Shown here: positions 33,247 through 42,693 of the stretch, piece after piece
Layout of the letters: the number at the start of each line of letters is the position of its first letter
Numbering within the stretch: position 1 is the first letter of the stretch
Source: Bin87 sp026710825
GTDB lineage: Bacteria; Chloroflexota; Dehalococcoidia; Lucifugimonadales; UBA3495
Assembly: GCA_965232815.1 (NCBI GenBank)
Contig: OZ247427.1
Coordinates: 2,108,001 to 2,172,000 of the forward strand
Direction of reading: 5' to 3'
Length of the DNA: 64,000 nt
Position numbers and translations under genes: made by a program
The notes under the pieces: model-generated
The model's database searches: none
Seen by the model: only the letters and a program-made list of their open reading frames with translations
What the model was told of the DNA's origin: nothing

Positions 33247-34272
33247 ATGAAATTTGGCATCATGGCAATGCCGCAGCATCCCGCCACCGATTCCGCGACC
33301 CAACGGTTTCACGAAACTGTGGAATTGACCCGCCTGGCTCGTGACGCCGGGTTCGGTTCGATATCCTGCGGGCAACATTTCCTTTCGCCGCCCTACCAGA
33401 ATCTGCAGAGCATCCCGTTGCTGGCGCGACTGGCCGCCGATTCCGGAGACATGCAACTCGTGCTGTCCATCCTGCTGCTGCCGCTGTACTCGCCGGCGGA
33501 CGTAGCGGAGACCATCGCGACGCTGGACGTCATCAGCGACGGACGCATCGTGCTGGGCGTCGGGCTGGGTTACCGGGACATCGAATACCAGGCGTTCAAT
33601 GTGGAGCGACGCCACCGGGTTGGGCGATTCCTGGAGTCGTTGGAGCTGGTGCAGCGACTGTGGACGGAGGACGAGGTCACGTTCCACGGCCGGCATTTCA
33701 ACCTGGACAACGCGACCTGCGCCATCCGCCCCGTCCAACAGCCGCACCCGCCGATCTGGGTGGCCGCCAACTTTGACACTGTCGTGCGTCGGGCTGGCGA
33801 ACTTGGGTTGCCGTGGTTCGTGAACCCGCACGCCACGCTGGAAACTCTCGAACGTCAGACGGCCCTCTACAAGGATGGACTGGAGGCCGGCGGTAAGGAG
33901 ATGCCGGCAGACATGCCGATCATCAAGGAAATGCATATCGCGCCAACCCACGAAGAGGCGATACGGAACGCGCAGCCGTATATGGAGGCCAAGTACCAGG
34001 CCTACGCCGACTGGGGGCAGGACAAAGCACTTCCCGGCGATGAGGATTTCCGCGTTCCTTTTGAGGAACTGGCGCGCGACAGATTCATCCTGGGCAGCAG
34101 CGAAGAGGTGATCCAGCAGATCGAAGATCACCACCACCGGGTCGGAGCGAACCATTTCATGTTCCGCATCTGGTACCCGGGAATGGATGTCCGGATGGCC
34201 ATGCGAGTGGTGGAGCAGATGGGGGACAGCGTGATCCCGTACTTCGAAAGCCGGTACGGAGACGAGAACTAG
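33247..34272 (+). CDS. LLM-class flavin-dependent monooxygenase (luciferase-like)
   Basis: 341 residues. TIM-barrel F420/FMN-dependent oxidoreductase fold: MKFGIMAMP start, ELTRLARDAGFGSISCGQHF, ADVAETIATLDVISDGRIVLGVGLGY (the family's LDxxSxGRxxLGVGxG signature at about 92-117), and a C-terminal LARDRFILGSSEEVIQQIEDHH. Expected to oxygenate a small organic substrate with reduced flavin. Divergent from the amidohydrolase. Expansion of this family is a known trait of SAR202 Chloroflexota. Confidence 0.93.
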   Translation: MKFGIMAMPQHPATDSATQRFHETVELTRLARDAGFGSISCGQHFLSPPYQNLQSIPLLARLAADSGDMQLVLSILLLPLYSPADVAETIATLDVISDGRIVLGVGLGYRDIEYQAFNVERRHRVGRFLESLELVQRLWTEDEVTFHGRHFNLDNATCAIRPVQQPHPPIWVAANFDTVVRRAGELGLPWFVNPHATLETLERQTALYKDGLEAGGKEMPADMPIIKEMHIAPTHEEAIRNAQPYMEAKYQAYADWGQDKALPGDEDFRVPFEELARDRFILGSSEEVIQQIEDHHHRVGANHFMFRIWYPGMDVRMAMRVVEQMGDSVIPYFESRYGDEN

Positions 34273-34895
34273 CGACTTCAGCGGGGTTGGGCGCTAGCTG
34301 CGCCAGCGTATCTGCGTCGGCGTGCGGGAGCCCAGCCGGTTCTATGGGGTACCTACGTAAGCCCGGTCGATAGGGGCAGGAGCAAGTAGGACCAGTTTGC
34401 TCCTCACGCTACAATCACGAGAATCCAGTCCACAACCGCCAAACCGGCCATCACGAACAAGAACATGCCCATTCGGCGTCGGGTGAAAATCGTGGTGTTT
34501 GGGGCTTTTCCTATGCCGGTCCGACAAGATTCGCCCGACAACGCTGCGTGAGCGGACGGGTGTCGGAGGTCTGGACGCCCTACGCGGTATTACATCTGGA
34601 AAGCGATAACCTAATCCTGCCCGGAAAGCAGGTCAATCCTGGCTGTGGGCGAGTTTTGTGTTTTCCCTGGTGTCATTCTGAGTGGGGCCCTCGCTGACTT
34701 GGGCGCTTTCGACATCATGCGATCAGCGTTGAACCGGTGGTCGGTTAATGAAAACCCGACGCATCCATCATCGCCCATATCATTTGACACCATTCGCCCG
34801 TTGTCCATATACTGCCTGAGGGTTCTGCGGGCTCGATCGCAAGGTAGCAGTAAGACAGATTCGAGCCGATCCGATCAGGACTCCGCCCTTCACCA
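34273..34895. other. Intergenic stretch, 623 bp, leader of the yvcK-glmS unit
   Basis: I see no gene, tRNA or recognised RNA here. The short open frames (for example 34342-34527 on the minus strand) lack ribosome sites and family resemblance. The only firm signal is the promoter at 34784-34813. The length leaves room for an unrecognised RNA. Confidence 0.5.
34784..34813 (+). promoter_or_regulatory. Strong sigma-70 promoter for yvcK-glmS
   Basis: Perfect -35 TTGACA (34784-34789), 18-nt spacer, -10 TATACT (34808-34813). Start near 34820, giving a leader of about 75 nt before the ATG at 34896. Confidence 0.75.
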
Positions 34896-36038
34896 ATGCC
34901 CAGAAAGAATATTGTTGTTGTCGGTGGCGGCACAGGAAACCACACCACTTTAAGCGGCCTGCGGGCGCTGGATTGCAACCTGACGGCCGTTGTGGCAATG
35001 ACCGACAGCGGCGGCAGCAGCGGCCGCCTCCGGGATGAATTGGGCCATCTGCCGCCGGGTGATCTGCGGCGATGCCTGATGGCTCTGTCGGGCGATGAAG
35101 AATCCGCCGGCCTCATGCGACGGCTTTTCGATTACCGGTTTTCGGCGGGGGCAGGGCTCAGCGGTCACAACTTCGGCAACCTGTTGTTGGCTGCCCTTAC
35201 GGAAGTCACGGGCGACACGGTGACCGCCATCGAACAGGCTGGCCGGATCCTTGGGATCAGCGGAAGCGTGCTGCCGGTGACCCTGACGAAATCCACGTTG
35301 TGCGCACGCCTCGAAGATGGCTCCGAGCTGTTGGGGGAATCAACCATCGACTCGCGCCGCGACGGCCTTGACGTCGCTATCGACTACATCTACCTGGACC
35401 CCAAGGCGTACGCGTATCCGCCAGTACTGGATGCCATTTCCAAAGCGGACGTGATAGTGCTGGGGCCCGGGGACATCTATACCAGTGTTCTGCCCAACCT
35501 CCTTGTTGAAGATGTTGCCGAGGCAATCAGCGAATCTGCTGCGGTAAAGATCCACGTCTGCAACTTGATGACGAAGCCGAATGAGAGCGCCGGATTTCGG
35601 ACCTCCAATTTCCTTGGGCTGCTGACCGAATACCTGGGAACCCGCCAACCCCTGGATTTCCTGCTGTTCAACAACACCCCCATACCGTCACGGCTTCTCG
35701 CGCGATACGCCGGCGAGGGCCAGCACCCCGTGCGGTTGGACGAAGCGGAATCGCTCACCATGGTCGGGCGCATAGTGCAGCGCCCGCTGCTGGCGCCCGG
35801 GGTGTTCGTGAGGCACGATCCAGCGGCGTTGGCTGCTGCGATCATGGAGATCGCGGCCGAGACGCCCATTGCCACCCATGACGTGCCTGCGACTCCGTTG
35901 GTTTTGGACTGCGACGATTTCAGCCCGCGCCTGATACCGGCCGTTCCGTATCGCGTCCAGCCAGTCCGACCTACTGACGACCGGCAGCATGTTGATGCCA
36001 CGCTCACCGTGCGCAGCGACGATCCCGACGGCGGTTAG
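34896..36038 (+). CDS. yvcK: YvcK/GlmR family (CofD-like) regulator
   Basis: 380 residues. Rossmann-like CofD/YvcK fold that binds UDP-sugars. N-terminal VVVGGGTGNHTTLSGLR (7-23), VVAMTDSGGSSGRLRDELGHLPPGDLRRCL, and the GHNFGNLLLAALTEVTG motif typical of YvcK rather than of CofD (which is an F420 transferase). In Bacillus it is needed for growth on gluconeogenic carbon and stimulates GlmS. Here glmS follows after 6 bp, so the two are cotranscribed. The C-terminal about 55 residues (TPIATHDVPATP onward) are poorly conserved. Confidence 0.93.
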   Translation: MPRKNIVVVGGGTGNHTTLSGLRALDCNLTAVVAMTDSGGSSGRLRDELGHLPPGDLRRCLMALSGDEESAGLMRRLFDYRFSAGAGLSGHNFGNLLLAALTEVTGDTVTAIEQAGRILGISGSVLPVTLTKSTLCARLEDGSELLGESTIDSRRDGLDVAIDYIYLDPKAYAYPPVLDAISKADVIVLGPGDIYTSVLPNLLVEDVAEAISESAAVKIHVCNLMTKPNESAGFRTSNFLGLLTEYLGTRQPLDFLLFNNTPIPSRLLARYAGEGQHPVRLDEAESLTMVGRIVQRPLLAPGVFVRHDPAALAAAIMEIAAETPIATHDVPATPLVLDCDDFSPRLIPAVPYRVQPVRPTDDRQHVDATLTVRSDDPDGG

Positions 36039-36044
36039 CATCGC

Positions 36045-37904
36045 ATGTGCGGGATAGTCGGCTACGTGGGGGACCGGCAAGCTTGGCCCATAGTGGTCGA
36101 AGGACTGCGGCGGCTGGAGTACCGCGGGTACGATAGCGCGGGAGTAGCGGTTATCGAACCGGAGGGCGGTCTGCATCTGCGCAAGACGGTCGGCAGGGTC
36201 GTTGGATTGCTGCACGATTCGACCTGCCCGGAACCGGAAGGTTCTGCCGCCTTGGGGCATACGCGGTGGGCCACTCATGGGCGCCCTACCGAAGCCAACT
36301 CACACCCGCATACCGATTGCTCCGGACGGATCGCGGTCGCTCATAACGGTATCGTCGAAAATTACCTCGCGCTCAAGACCGAACTGCGGAAGCGGGGCCA
36401 CCAGTTCACATCGGAAACGGACACCGAAGTCATTCCGCATCTCATCGAAGAGGGGATGAACGAAGGCCTGAGCTTGCCCAATGCCGTGCTGCGCATGGGG
36501 TCGTTGGTGCAGGGCCCGCAGGCGATAGTGGCGGTGAGGGAAGGAGACGACGACACGATCTGCGCGATGCGCCTGGGACACGCCGGTGGAGTCGCGGTAG
36601 CCCATCACGCGGGACAGGGCATAGTGTCGAGCGACCTGCCGGCTCTGCTGCCAATTATCGGTGAAAACGGTCTCCTCTCCGTTGGTTTTCTGGAGGACGG
36701 CGAAGCCGCTGTGGTGGCACGGTCCGGCATCACATTCCTGGATCGACATGGCCAGCAGGTCGCCAAGCAGATGAGGCCCATATCACTCAATGACGTATTG
36801 GTGGACCGGGCCGGATACCGGCATTACATGCTGAAAGAGATCATGGAGCAGCCGCAGGCCGTGATTGCCGCCATGCGCGACCGGGTGAACTTCACTGAAG
36901 GACAAGTGACGCTGCCGGAATTGGGCATGTCAGACGCCGAATTGGCGCGTATCCGTCGTGTGGTATTGATCGGGTGCGGCACCAGTCTCAATGCGGCGCA
37001 GGTGGGACGCCATCTGGTGGAGCGCCTGGCGGGAGTGCCCGCCGAAGCTGAATCAGCGTCGGAATTCAGATATCGGGAACCGATGCTGGACGAACGCACC
37101 CTGGTTATCGCCATCGGGCAGTCCGGCGAGACCGCGGATACCGTGGCGGCGATGGAGCAGGTGCGGAGCAGCCGGGCCCGGTTGATTACCATTTGCAATT
37201 CCCCTAACAGCCAGGCAACTCGATTGGCGGACGCGACACTGCTGATGCGTTCCGGTATAGAGGTTGGCGTTGCCAGCAGCAAAACCTTCATCGCCTCTTT
37301 GACCATACTGAACCTATTGGCGATGCGCCTCGCCGCGGCGCGCGACGAGGCGGCCCAGTCCATGGCTCGGGAATGGGTCGACCAACTCGCACGGGTCCCG
37401 GGACACGTTGCCAGTCTGGTGAGCAAACCGGCGGACCTGGACGAACTGGCCGGCTCCTATTACAACCGGCGGAATTTTATCTACCTGGGTCGGGGAATAA
37501 ACTCTCCGATCGCGGCGGAAGGCGCGCTGAAGCTCAAAGAGATCAGCTACATTCACGCCGAAGCGTACCCTGCGGGAGAGATGAAGCACGGCCCAATCGC
37601 TCTGATCGACCACCGGATGCCCACCATGGCCATCGCCCCGGACGATGCGCTGTACGACAAGATGGTCAACAACGTGCAGGAAGTGAAAGCGCGAGGGGGC
37701 GCAGTCCTGGGGGTGTTGACCGAGGGAGATAACCGGTTGGCGAGCCTGGTGGACGGAGCCATGTTCATTCCAGAGGTCCCGGATCATCTGACTCCTATCG
37801 TGGCCACGATTCCGCTGCAGTTGTTTGCGTACTACATCGCGGTGAGGAGAGGCTGCGATGTTGATCAACCGAGGAACCTGGCGAAGTCAGTCACCGTTGA
37901 ATGA
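36045..37904 (+). CDS. glmS: Glutamine-fructose-6-phosphate aminotransferase
   Basis: 619 residues, full length. Makes glucosamine-6-phosphate for cell-wall and aminosugar synthesis. Cys2 of MCGIVGYVGD is the N-terminal nucleophile of the glutaminase domain; HTRWATHGRPTEANSHPH and AVAHNGIVENY complete it. Two SIS domains follow (GCGTSLNAAQVGRHL; SQSGETADTV-like IAIGQSGETADTVAAM; SSKTF). The C terminus is CDVDQPRNLAKSVTVE, with the Asp-x-PRNLAKSVTVE signature. No glmS riboswitch was found in the 6 bp gap; regulation may be through the yvcK product. Confidence 0.97.
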   Translation: MCGIVGYVGDRQAWPIVVEGLRRLEYRGYDSAGVAVIEPEGGLHLRKTVGRVVGLLHDSTCPEPEGSAALGHTRWATHGRPTEANSHPHTDCSGRIAVAHNGIVENYLALKTELRKRGHQFTSETDTEVIPHLIEEGMNEGLSLPNAVLRMGSLVQGPQAIVAVREGDDDTICAMRLGHAGGVAVAHHAGQGIVSSDLPALLPIIGENGLLSVGFLEDGEAAVVARSGITFLDRHGQQVAKQMRPISLNDVLVDRAGYRHYMLKEIMEQPQAVIAAMRDRVNFTEGQVTLPELGMSDAELARIRRVVLIGCGTSLNAAQVGRHLVERLAGVPAEAESASEFRYREPMLDERTLVIAIGQSGETADTVAAMEQVRSSRARLITICNSPNSQATRLADATLLMRSGIEVGVASSKTFIASLTILNLLAMRLAAARDEAAQSMAREWVDQLARVPGHVASLVSKPADLDELAGSYYNRRNFIYLGRGINSPIAAEGALKLKEISYIHAEAYPAGEMKHGPIALIDHRMPTMAIAPDDALYDKMVNNVQEVKARGGAVLGVLTEGDNRLASLVDGAMFIPEVPDHLTPIVATIPLQLFAYYIAVRRGCDVDQPRNLAKSVTVE

Positions 37905-38098
37905 GATCGCTACAGATGGTCGCCTGGTCGATTGTCCCAACGAGGCGATGCGTCGTCGATCCGCTCCTGCGCTAAGCCGGCTAACACACGTTGAGCGGCC
38001 CTGGATCTCCCGAAACCGGTTTGAGATGTCGGTGTACAGCGAACATCAATGCCTTTAGTATATTTTGCCGTGCTATCAGTTAGGGAGGCAAACCGAGG

Positions 38099-39385
38099 TT
38101 GATCGACATCATTGAATACCCCACTGCGGACGCCGACCTTTACCTCGAATTGCTTCCGCCGGAGACGACCGAACAACTCACCGGTGCCGCTGAACAGTTT
38201 CGCAACGGCAGCGTCATGCACATCAACAGCACGGCTTACGGCGGTGGGGTCGCTGAGATACTCCACTCGCTGGTGCCGCTCAGCAACGCGATGGGCATCA
38301 ACACCCAGCGGGCTGTGATCAGCCCCAGGGACGTCCGGTTCTTCGACGTAACCAAGCGCATCCACAACATGCTGCAAGGCGCTGAAGGGGAACTGACCGA
38401 CGACGAACTCGCCATCTACTACGGGTGCCTGGACGACATTGCCGGTGAGATCGACGAATCCGGATTGTCGGCGGACGTGTGGTTCTTTCACGATCCCCAA
38501 CTGCTACCGCTGGCCCGATTGTTGGACCGGAAAACCGCCGGTACCCGGCTCTGGGTGGTGCACATCGACCTGACGGCCCCGAACCCCTGGTTGATGGACC
38601 GGCTGATGCCGTTAACCGATGCCTACGATCTGCTCGTCTGCTCCCTGGATGCCTACGCGCCGAGGAAGGTGCCAGGCGACGTCGGGATTTTCGTGGCGCC
38701 GCCGGCGATAGACCCGCTCGCACCCAAGAACAGCGCGATGCCCAGGCACAAAGCCGCTGACATTGCCAAAGCGCTGGGGATCGACTCATCGCGCCCGTTG
38801 GTAACCCAGGTGTCCCGGTTTGACGTCTGGAAAGACCCCTGGGGCGTGATAGACGCTTACCGACTGGCCAAGCAGGCGCACCCCGATCTGCAACTGGCGT
38901 TACTGGGACTGAGCCAGGCGAACGATGACCCTGAAGGTGAGCAGGTGCTGCGGTCGGTGACCGAGCACGCCGACAGCGACCCCGATATTCACCTGTTCTT
39001 TTCGCCCGAAAATCTGCCCGCCACCAACGATGAAATCGTCAATGCGCTACAGACTCACTCGCAAGTTTTGGTGCAGAAATCGACGCGCGAGGGATTCGGG
39101 TTGACGGTTTCCGAGGGCATGTGGAAGGGCAAGCCAATGATAGGGGGGAACGTCGGCGGCATACGGCTGCAAATCGTTGATGGCGAGTCGGGATATTTGG
39201 TCGATAACGCTCGGCAGGCAGGGGAACGAATTGCGGAACTGCTCGCTGACCAGGAGTTGTGCGCTACAATCGGTCGCAATGCCAGGGACCGGGTGAGACA
39301 GCGGTTCTTGATCCCCAGGTTGCTCAACGACTACCTGCAGGCCGCGGAGCGAGCGTGTGCAGTCGCCGGGCGAGGAGTTTCGTGA
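38099..39385 (+). CDS. GT4 glycosyltransferase, trehalose synthase (TreT)-like
   Basis: 428 residues with a TTG start at 38099 (GGAGG 11 nt upstream). GT-B fold, family GT4: N-terminal MHINSTAYGGGVAEILHSLVPL (the nucleotide-sugar glycine loop), HDPQLLPLARLL, and the C-terminal donor site QKSTREGFGLTVSEGMWKGKPMIGGNVGGIRLQI with the E-x7-E motif. Closest recognised group is TreT, which makes trehalose from ADP- or UDP-glucose and glucose. The 194 bp upstream, after glmS, hold no gene. Confidence 0.85.
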   Translation: MIDIIEYPTADADLYLELLPPETTEQLTGAAEQFRNGSVMHINSTAYGGGVAEILHSLVPLSNAMGINTQRAVISPRDVRFFDVTKRIHNMLQGAEGELTDDELAIYYGCLDDIAGEIDESGLSADVWFFHDPQLLPLARLLDRKTAGTRLWVVHIDLTAPNPWLMDRLMPLTDAYDLLVCSLDAYAPRKVPGDVGIFVAPPAIDPLAPKNSAMPRHKAADIAKALGIDSSRPLVTQVSRFDVWKDPWGVIDAYRLAKQAHPDLQLALLGLSQANDDPEGEQVLRSVTEHADSDPDIHLFFSPENLPATNDEIVNALQTHSQVLVQKSTREGFGLTVSEGMWKGKPMIGGNVGGIRLQIVDGESGYLVDNARQAGERIAELLADQELCATIGRNARDRVRQRFLIPRLLNDYLQAAERACAVAGRGVS

Positions 39386-39389
39386 CGTA

Positions 39390-40493
39390 ATGGCGACGAC
39401 GACGATACTGGTGATGGTCGACGGACTCGACCCGCAATACCTGGAGCAATGCCCGACGCCCAATCTGCGCAAGTTTGCCACCGACGGATTCCACGTGACC
39501 GGCGGGGGAATGATGCCCAGCGTAACCAACGTCAACAACACGTCGATGGTTACGGGCCACTATCCGGCGCAGCACGGCATCGTGTCCAACTACTGGCTCG
39601 ACCGGCAGGCCGGCATTGAGCAATACGTGGAGTCCGGCGAGTTCATTACGTCCGATACGATCTTTGACCTGTGCCGGCGTAACGCGGGGAAATCCCTGCT
39701 CGCTGCATCCAAGGACAAACTGCGGCGGCTGTTGGGAACGAGCTCGAACCTGGCGTTCTCGTCCGAGCAACCCACGGAAAAAGCCGTAGCGGCGGCGGGG
39801 GATCCACCTCACATCTACTCGGCGGACGTGAACGGTTGGACGATTGAGGCGGCCCGGTCCGCCCTGCTGGAGGAGCACTACGACCTGGCGTTCATCGCCA
39901 CCACCGATTATGCGATGCACATGCACGGGCCGCAGCATCCCGAATCGGCACGGCATCTCAAAATCCTGGACGACGCGCTGGGTCGGCTGTACAACGACGT
40001 GCCGGACGTTCAGTTGCTCATCACCGCAGACCACGGGATGTCGGACAAGCGCAGGATGCTCCACCTTCCCGCGATATTGGCGCGACATAACATCGTGGCC
40101 CAGGCCGTACCGGTCATCAAGGACCTTTACGTGGTGCATCACTCCAACCTGGGAGGGTGTATCTACATCCACCTGGCCGACCCTGCCTCGCTACAAGATG
40201 CAATTGGCGTGCTCGAAGAAACTGATGGTGTCGAGGGTGTGTTTGCGCGTGAGGAGGCGGCCCAACGTTTCTCGTTGATGCCCGAACGGCTCGGCGACAT
40301 ATTGGTCACGGCCGAGGAGGACGTGGTGTTTGGGGACCCCGCTGAGGTTTCCCTGCCGCCCGGTCTCCGGTCTCACGGCTCTGCTCACGAAACCAGCGTG
40401 CCGATCATTGGATACGGCGGCGATTTCGGCGGGTTCGAGTTCCGCGAAAATCGAGATCTGGGACGTTACGTCAGCCAACGCGTGTTGGCCTGA
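39390..40493 (+). CDS. Phosphonoacetate-hydrolase-like phosphohydrolase (alkaline phosphatase superfamily)
   Basis: 367 residues from ATG 39390 (GAGGAG upstream), 4 bp after the TreT-like stop. Metal and nucleophile residues match PhnA-type enzymes: Asp11 (MVDGLD), nucleophile Thr46 in PSVTNVNNTSMVTG, then TTDYAMH (Asp/His), ITADHGMSD (Asp/His) and HGSAHETSVP (His). PhnA cleaves phosphonoacetate to acetate and phosphate. A related phosphodiester or phosphonate substrate is equally possible, as the gene sits between a glycosyltransferase and homoserine kinase, with no phn transport or regulatory genes nearby. Confidence 0.85.
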   Translation: MATTTILVMVDGLDPQYLEQCPTPNLRKFATDGFHVTGGGMMPSVTNVNNTSMVTGHYPAQHGIVSNYWLDRQAGIEQYVESGEFITSDTIFDLCRRNAGKSLLAASKDKLRRLLGTSSNLAFSSEQPTEKAVAAAGDPPHIYSADVNGWTIEAARSALLEEHYDLAFIATTDYAMHMHGPQHPESARHLKILDDALGRLYNDVPDVQLLITADHGMSDKRRMLHLPAILARHNIVAQAVPVIKDLYVVHHSNLGGCIYIHLADPASLQDAIGVLEETDGVEGVFAREEAAQRFSLMPERLGDILVTAEEDVVFGDPAEVSLPPGLRSHGSAHETSVPIIGYGGDFGGFEFRENRDLGRYVSQRVLA

Positions 40494-40519
40494 GACCCGA
40501 CGACAGAACGGAGAACCCT

Positions 40520-41440
40520 GTGCCAAACGTTGAAGTACGGGCGCCAGCCACCACTGCCAACCTGGGCCCCGGCTACGATTGCCTGGGTATGGCGCTTGAC
40601 CTGTGGAACCGCATCACGGTTGAGACACAGGACGGCATCGGCGAGCCATCGGTCGAGGTGGTCGGCGAAGGCGCCGGCGAACTGGCTGCCGACGCCGAAA
40701 ACCTGACCTACCGCGCGATGGCATTTCTCTACGGTGAGGCGGACGAGGAGTTGCCTCCCCTGCGGATGCGGTGCGAGAACACCATCCCACTGAGCAGAGG
40801 GCTGGGAAGCAGCGCGGCGGCGATTTCCGGCGGGCTGGTGGCGGCCAACAGCCTCCTGGGGGATCCGTTCAGTCCCAACGACCTGCTGGAGATGGCTGCG
40901 ACTATAGAAGGGCATCCGGACAACGTGGCCGCTGCGGTTCATGGCGGGCTCCAGTTGGTGGTATTGGACGATCAACAACTGTACACAGCGGCGATTGATG
41001 TTCCGGAAGACTTGCAAGCCGTGTTGTTCATTCCTGACCGGCGCATCGCCACCGTGGACGCCCGTCGTGTTCTACCCGCCGAGGTGTCCGTCGCAGACGC
41101 GGTGTACAATATGAGCAGGGCGGCTCTACTGGTCGCCGGGATGCAATCCAACCATCCGGAATACCTGAGCATTGCTACGCAGGACCGTCTGCACCAACCC
41201 TATCGACAGTCCATATTCCCTCCCATGAAAGTAATTTTCGAAGCGGCCCGCAACGCTGGAGCGTTGGGGGTGTTCCTTTCTGGCAGCGGCAGCACCATTT
41301 TGTCGTTGACCAAGGACCGTTCCATGACCGTCGCGTACGAAATGTTCGACGCCGCCAGGCTGGCTGGAGTGGACGGCCGCGTAGAAATCACACGCCCGAC
41401 CGACCGGGGCGCTCACGTTCAATCCGTGAGTGGTTCGTAG
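40520..41440 (+). CDS. thrB: Homoserine kinase
   Basis: 306 residues, GTG start at 40520 with ACGGAG upstream. GHMP kinase that phosphorylates homoserine for threonine synthesis. N-terminal VRAPATTANLGPGYDCLGMALDL is specific for ThrB; the ATP loop is PLSRGLGSSAAAISGGL (about 90-106), with EGHPDNVAAAVHGG and a C-terminal GVFLSGSGSTIL. It lies 6 bp before the aspartate kinase gene, forming a threonine/lysine unit. Threonine synthase and homoserine dehydrogenase genes are not in the window. Confidence 0.95.
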   Translation: MPNVEVRAPATTANLGPGYDCLGMALDLWNRITVETQDGIGEPSVEVVGEGAGELAADAENLTYRAMAFLYGEADEELPPLRMRCENTIPLSRGLGSSAAAISGGLVAANSLLGDPFSPNDLLEMAATIEGHPDNVAAAVHGGLQLVVLDDQQLYTAAIDVPEDLQAVLFIPDRRIATVDARRVLPAEVSVADAVYNMSRAALLVAGMQSNHPEYLSIATQDRLHQPYRQSIFPPMKVIFEAARNAGALGVFLSGSGSTILSLTKDRSMTVAYEMFDAARLAGVDGRVEITRPTDRGAHVQSVSGS

Positions 41441-41446
41441 GCATAT

Positions 41447-42673
41447 ATGGCGCTTTTCGTGCACAAATACGGCGGGAGTTCAGTGGCCGACGCAGGGAAG
41501 ATAGTCAACGTTGCCAAACGCATCGCCGGCGTCCACGATTCCGGACACCAGGTGGTTACCGTAGTATCGGCGATGGGTGATACCACCGACGAATTGATCG
41601 ACCTGGCGGGAACGGTTGCCGACGAACCGGATGCGCGAGAACTGGACCTGTTGCTGTCCACCGGGGAACTGGTTTCGATCACGCTCCTGTCGATGGCGCT
41701 ACGGAATCTCGGCTACGACGCGATCAGCCTGAGCGGGCCGCAGGCGGGGATCCGCACTGACAACGCATACGGACGCGCCCGGATCAGTGAAGTTGACCCC
41801 GCGCGCCTGCAGCATGAACTGGCCAAGGGTCGGCTGGTGATCGTTGCCGGATTCCAGGGTTTGACACCGGACGAGGACATCACCACCCTGGGTCGCGGCG
41901 GATCCGACACCACCGCGGTGGCCCTGGCCGCTGCGCTCAACGCTGACCGCTGCGACATTTACACGGACGTGGAGGGGATCTACACCGCCGACCCGAGGGT
42001 CGTGAGCAAAGCAGGCAAGCTTGCCGAGGTCGGCTACGACGAAATGTTGGAACTCGCCTCCGCAGGGGCGAAAATGCATCCCCGGTCCATAGAGTTGGGA
42101 GCGGTGTACCAGGTGCCCATTTACGTGGCATCCAGTTTCACCGATGCCCCGGGTACCCTGATCCATCAACCTTCGGATGACGCACCCATGGAAGACCGCA
42201 TCAAAGTAACCGGAATCGCGTATCAGACCAATGTGGCGAAAGTCACCGTTTGCGGCGTGGAGGACAAGCCGGGTGTAGCGGCCGCGCTTTTCGAGCCGCT
42301 GGCAGCCTCGGGCATCAACGTGGACACCATCGTTCAGAATACCAGCGCGGACCGGACGACCACCGATATCAGTTTCACGGTCACGACCGACGATCTGCCG
42401 CAGGCGATTCGCCAGATGTCCGGGATGAAAGCAACGTTGGGCTCCGCCCAGGTGATCAGCGACAGTTCTTTAGCGTCGGTGAGCGTGGTCGGTTCAGGGA
42501 TGCAGAACACACCGGGATACGCCTCCAGGATGTTCCGAATCCTCGCCGATGGCGGGATCAACATAGACATGATCACCACTTCGGAAATCCGGATATCGTG
42601 CATCATCGACCGGGAACAGGCCCACGAGGCGGTACGCCTGCTGCACCGGGGATTCGAACTGGACGAGGGCTAG
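41447..42673 (+). CDS. lysC: Aspartate kinase
   Basis: 408 residues. First step of the aspartate family pathway (Lys, Thr, Met). N-terminal KYGGSSVADA (7-16), GFQGLTPDEDITTLGRGGSDTTA, DIYTDVEGIYTADPR and MHPRSIELGA, followed by two ACT domains (about 262-330 and 340-405) that give feedback control by amino acids. The layout matches the alpha-type single-function kinase. An internal start for the beta subunit, as in Bacillus LysC, is possible but I see no clear signal. Overlaps nothing; a family-2 glycosyltransferase gene follows after 20 bp. Confidence 0.96.
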   Translation: MALFVHKYGGSSVADAGKIVNVAKRIAGVHDSGHQVVTVVSAMGDTTDELIDLAGTVADEPDARELDLLLSTGELVSITLLSMALRNLGYDAISLSGPQAGIRTDNAYGRARISEVDPARLQHELAKGRLVIVAGFQGLTPDEDITTLGRGGSDTTAVALAAALNADRCDIYTDVEGIYTADPRVVSKAGKLAEVGYDEMLELASAGAKMHPRSIELGAVYQVPIYVASSFTDAPGTLIHQPSDDAPMEDRIKVTGIAYQTNVAKVTVCGVEDKPGVAAALFEPLAASGINVDTIVQNTSADRTTTDISFTVTTDDLPQAIRQMSGMKATLGSAQVISDSSLASVSVVGSGMQNTPGYASRMFRILADGGINIDMITTSEIRISCIIDREQAHEAVRLLHRGFELDEG

Positions 42674-42693
42674 CCGGACCGTGGCCTCCGACG

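Noticed and set aside
32890..34155. 421-codon minus-strand frame opposite the monooxygenase gene
   Set aside because: Most is the mirror of the plus-strand gene; only its last 95 codons lie in non-coding DNA and are listed separately as a candidate.
36039..36044. Search for a glmS riboswitch
   Set aside because: Only 6 bp separate yvcK and glmS, so there is no room for one; none seen upstream of yvcK either.
42250..42693. Upstream extension of the family-2 glycosyltransferase frame
   Set aside because: It overlaps lysC in another frame; the conserved transferase starts at ATG 42694.
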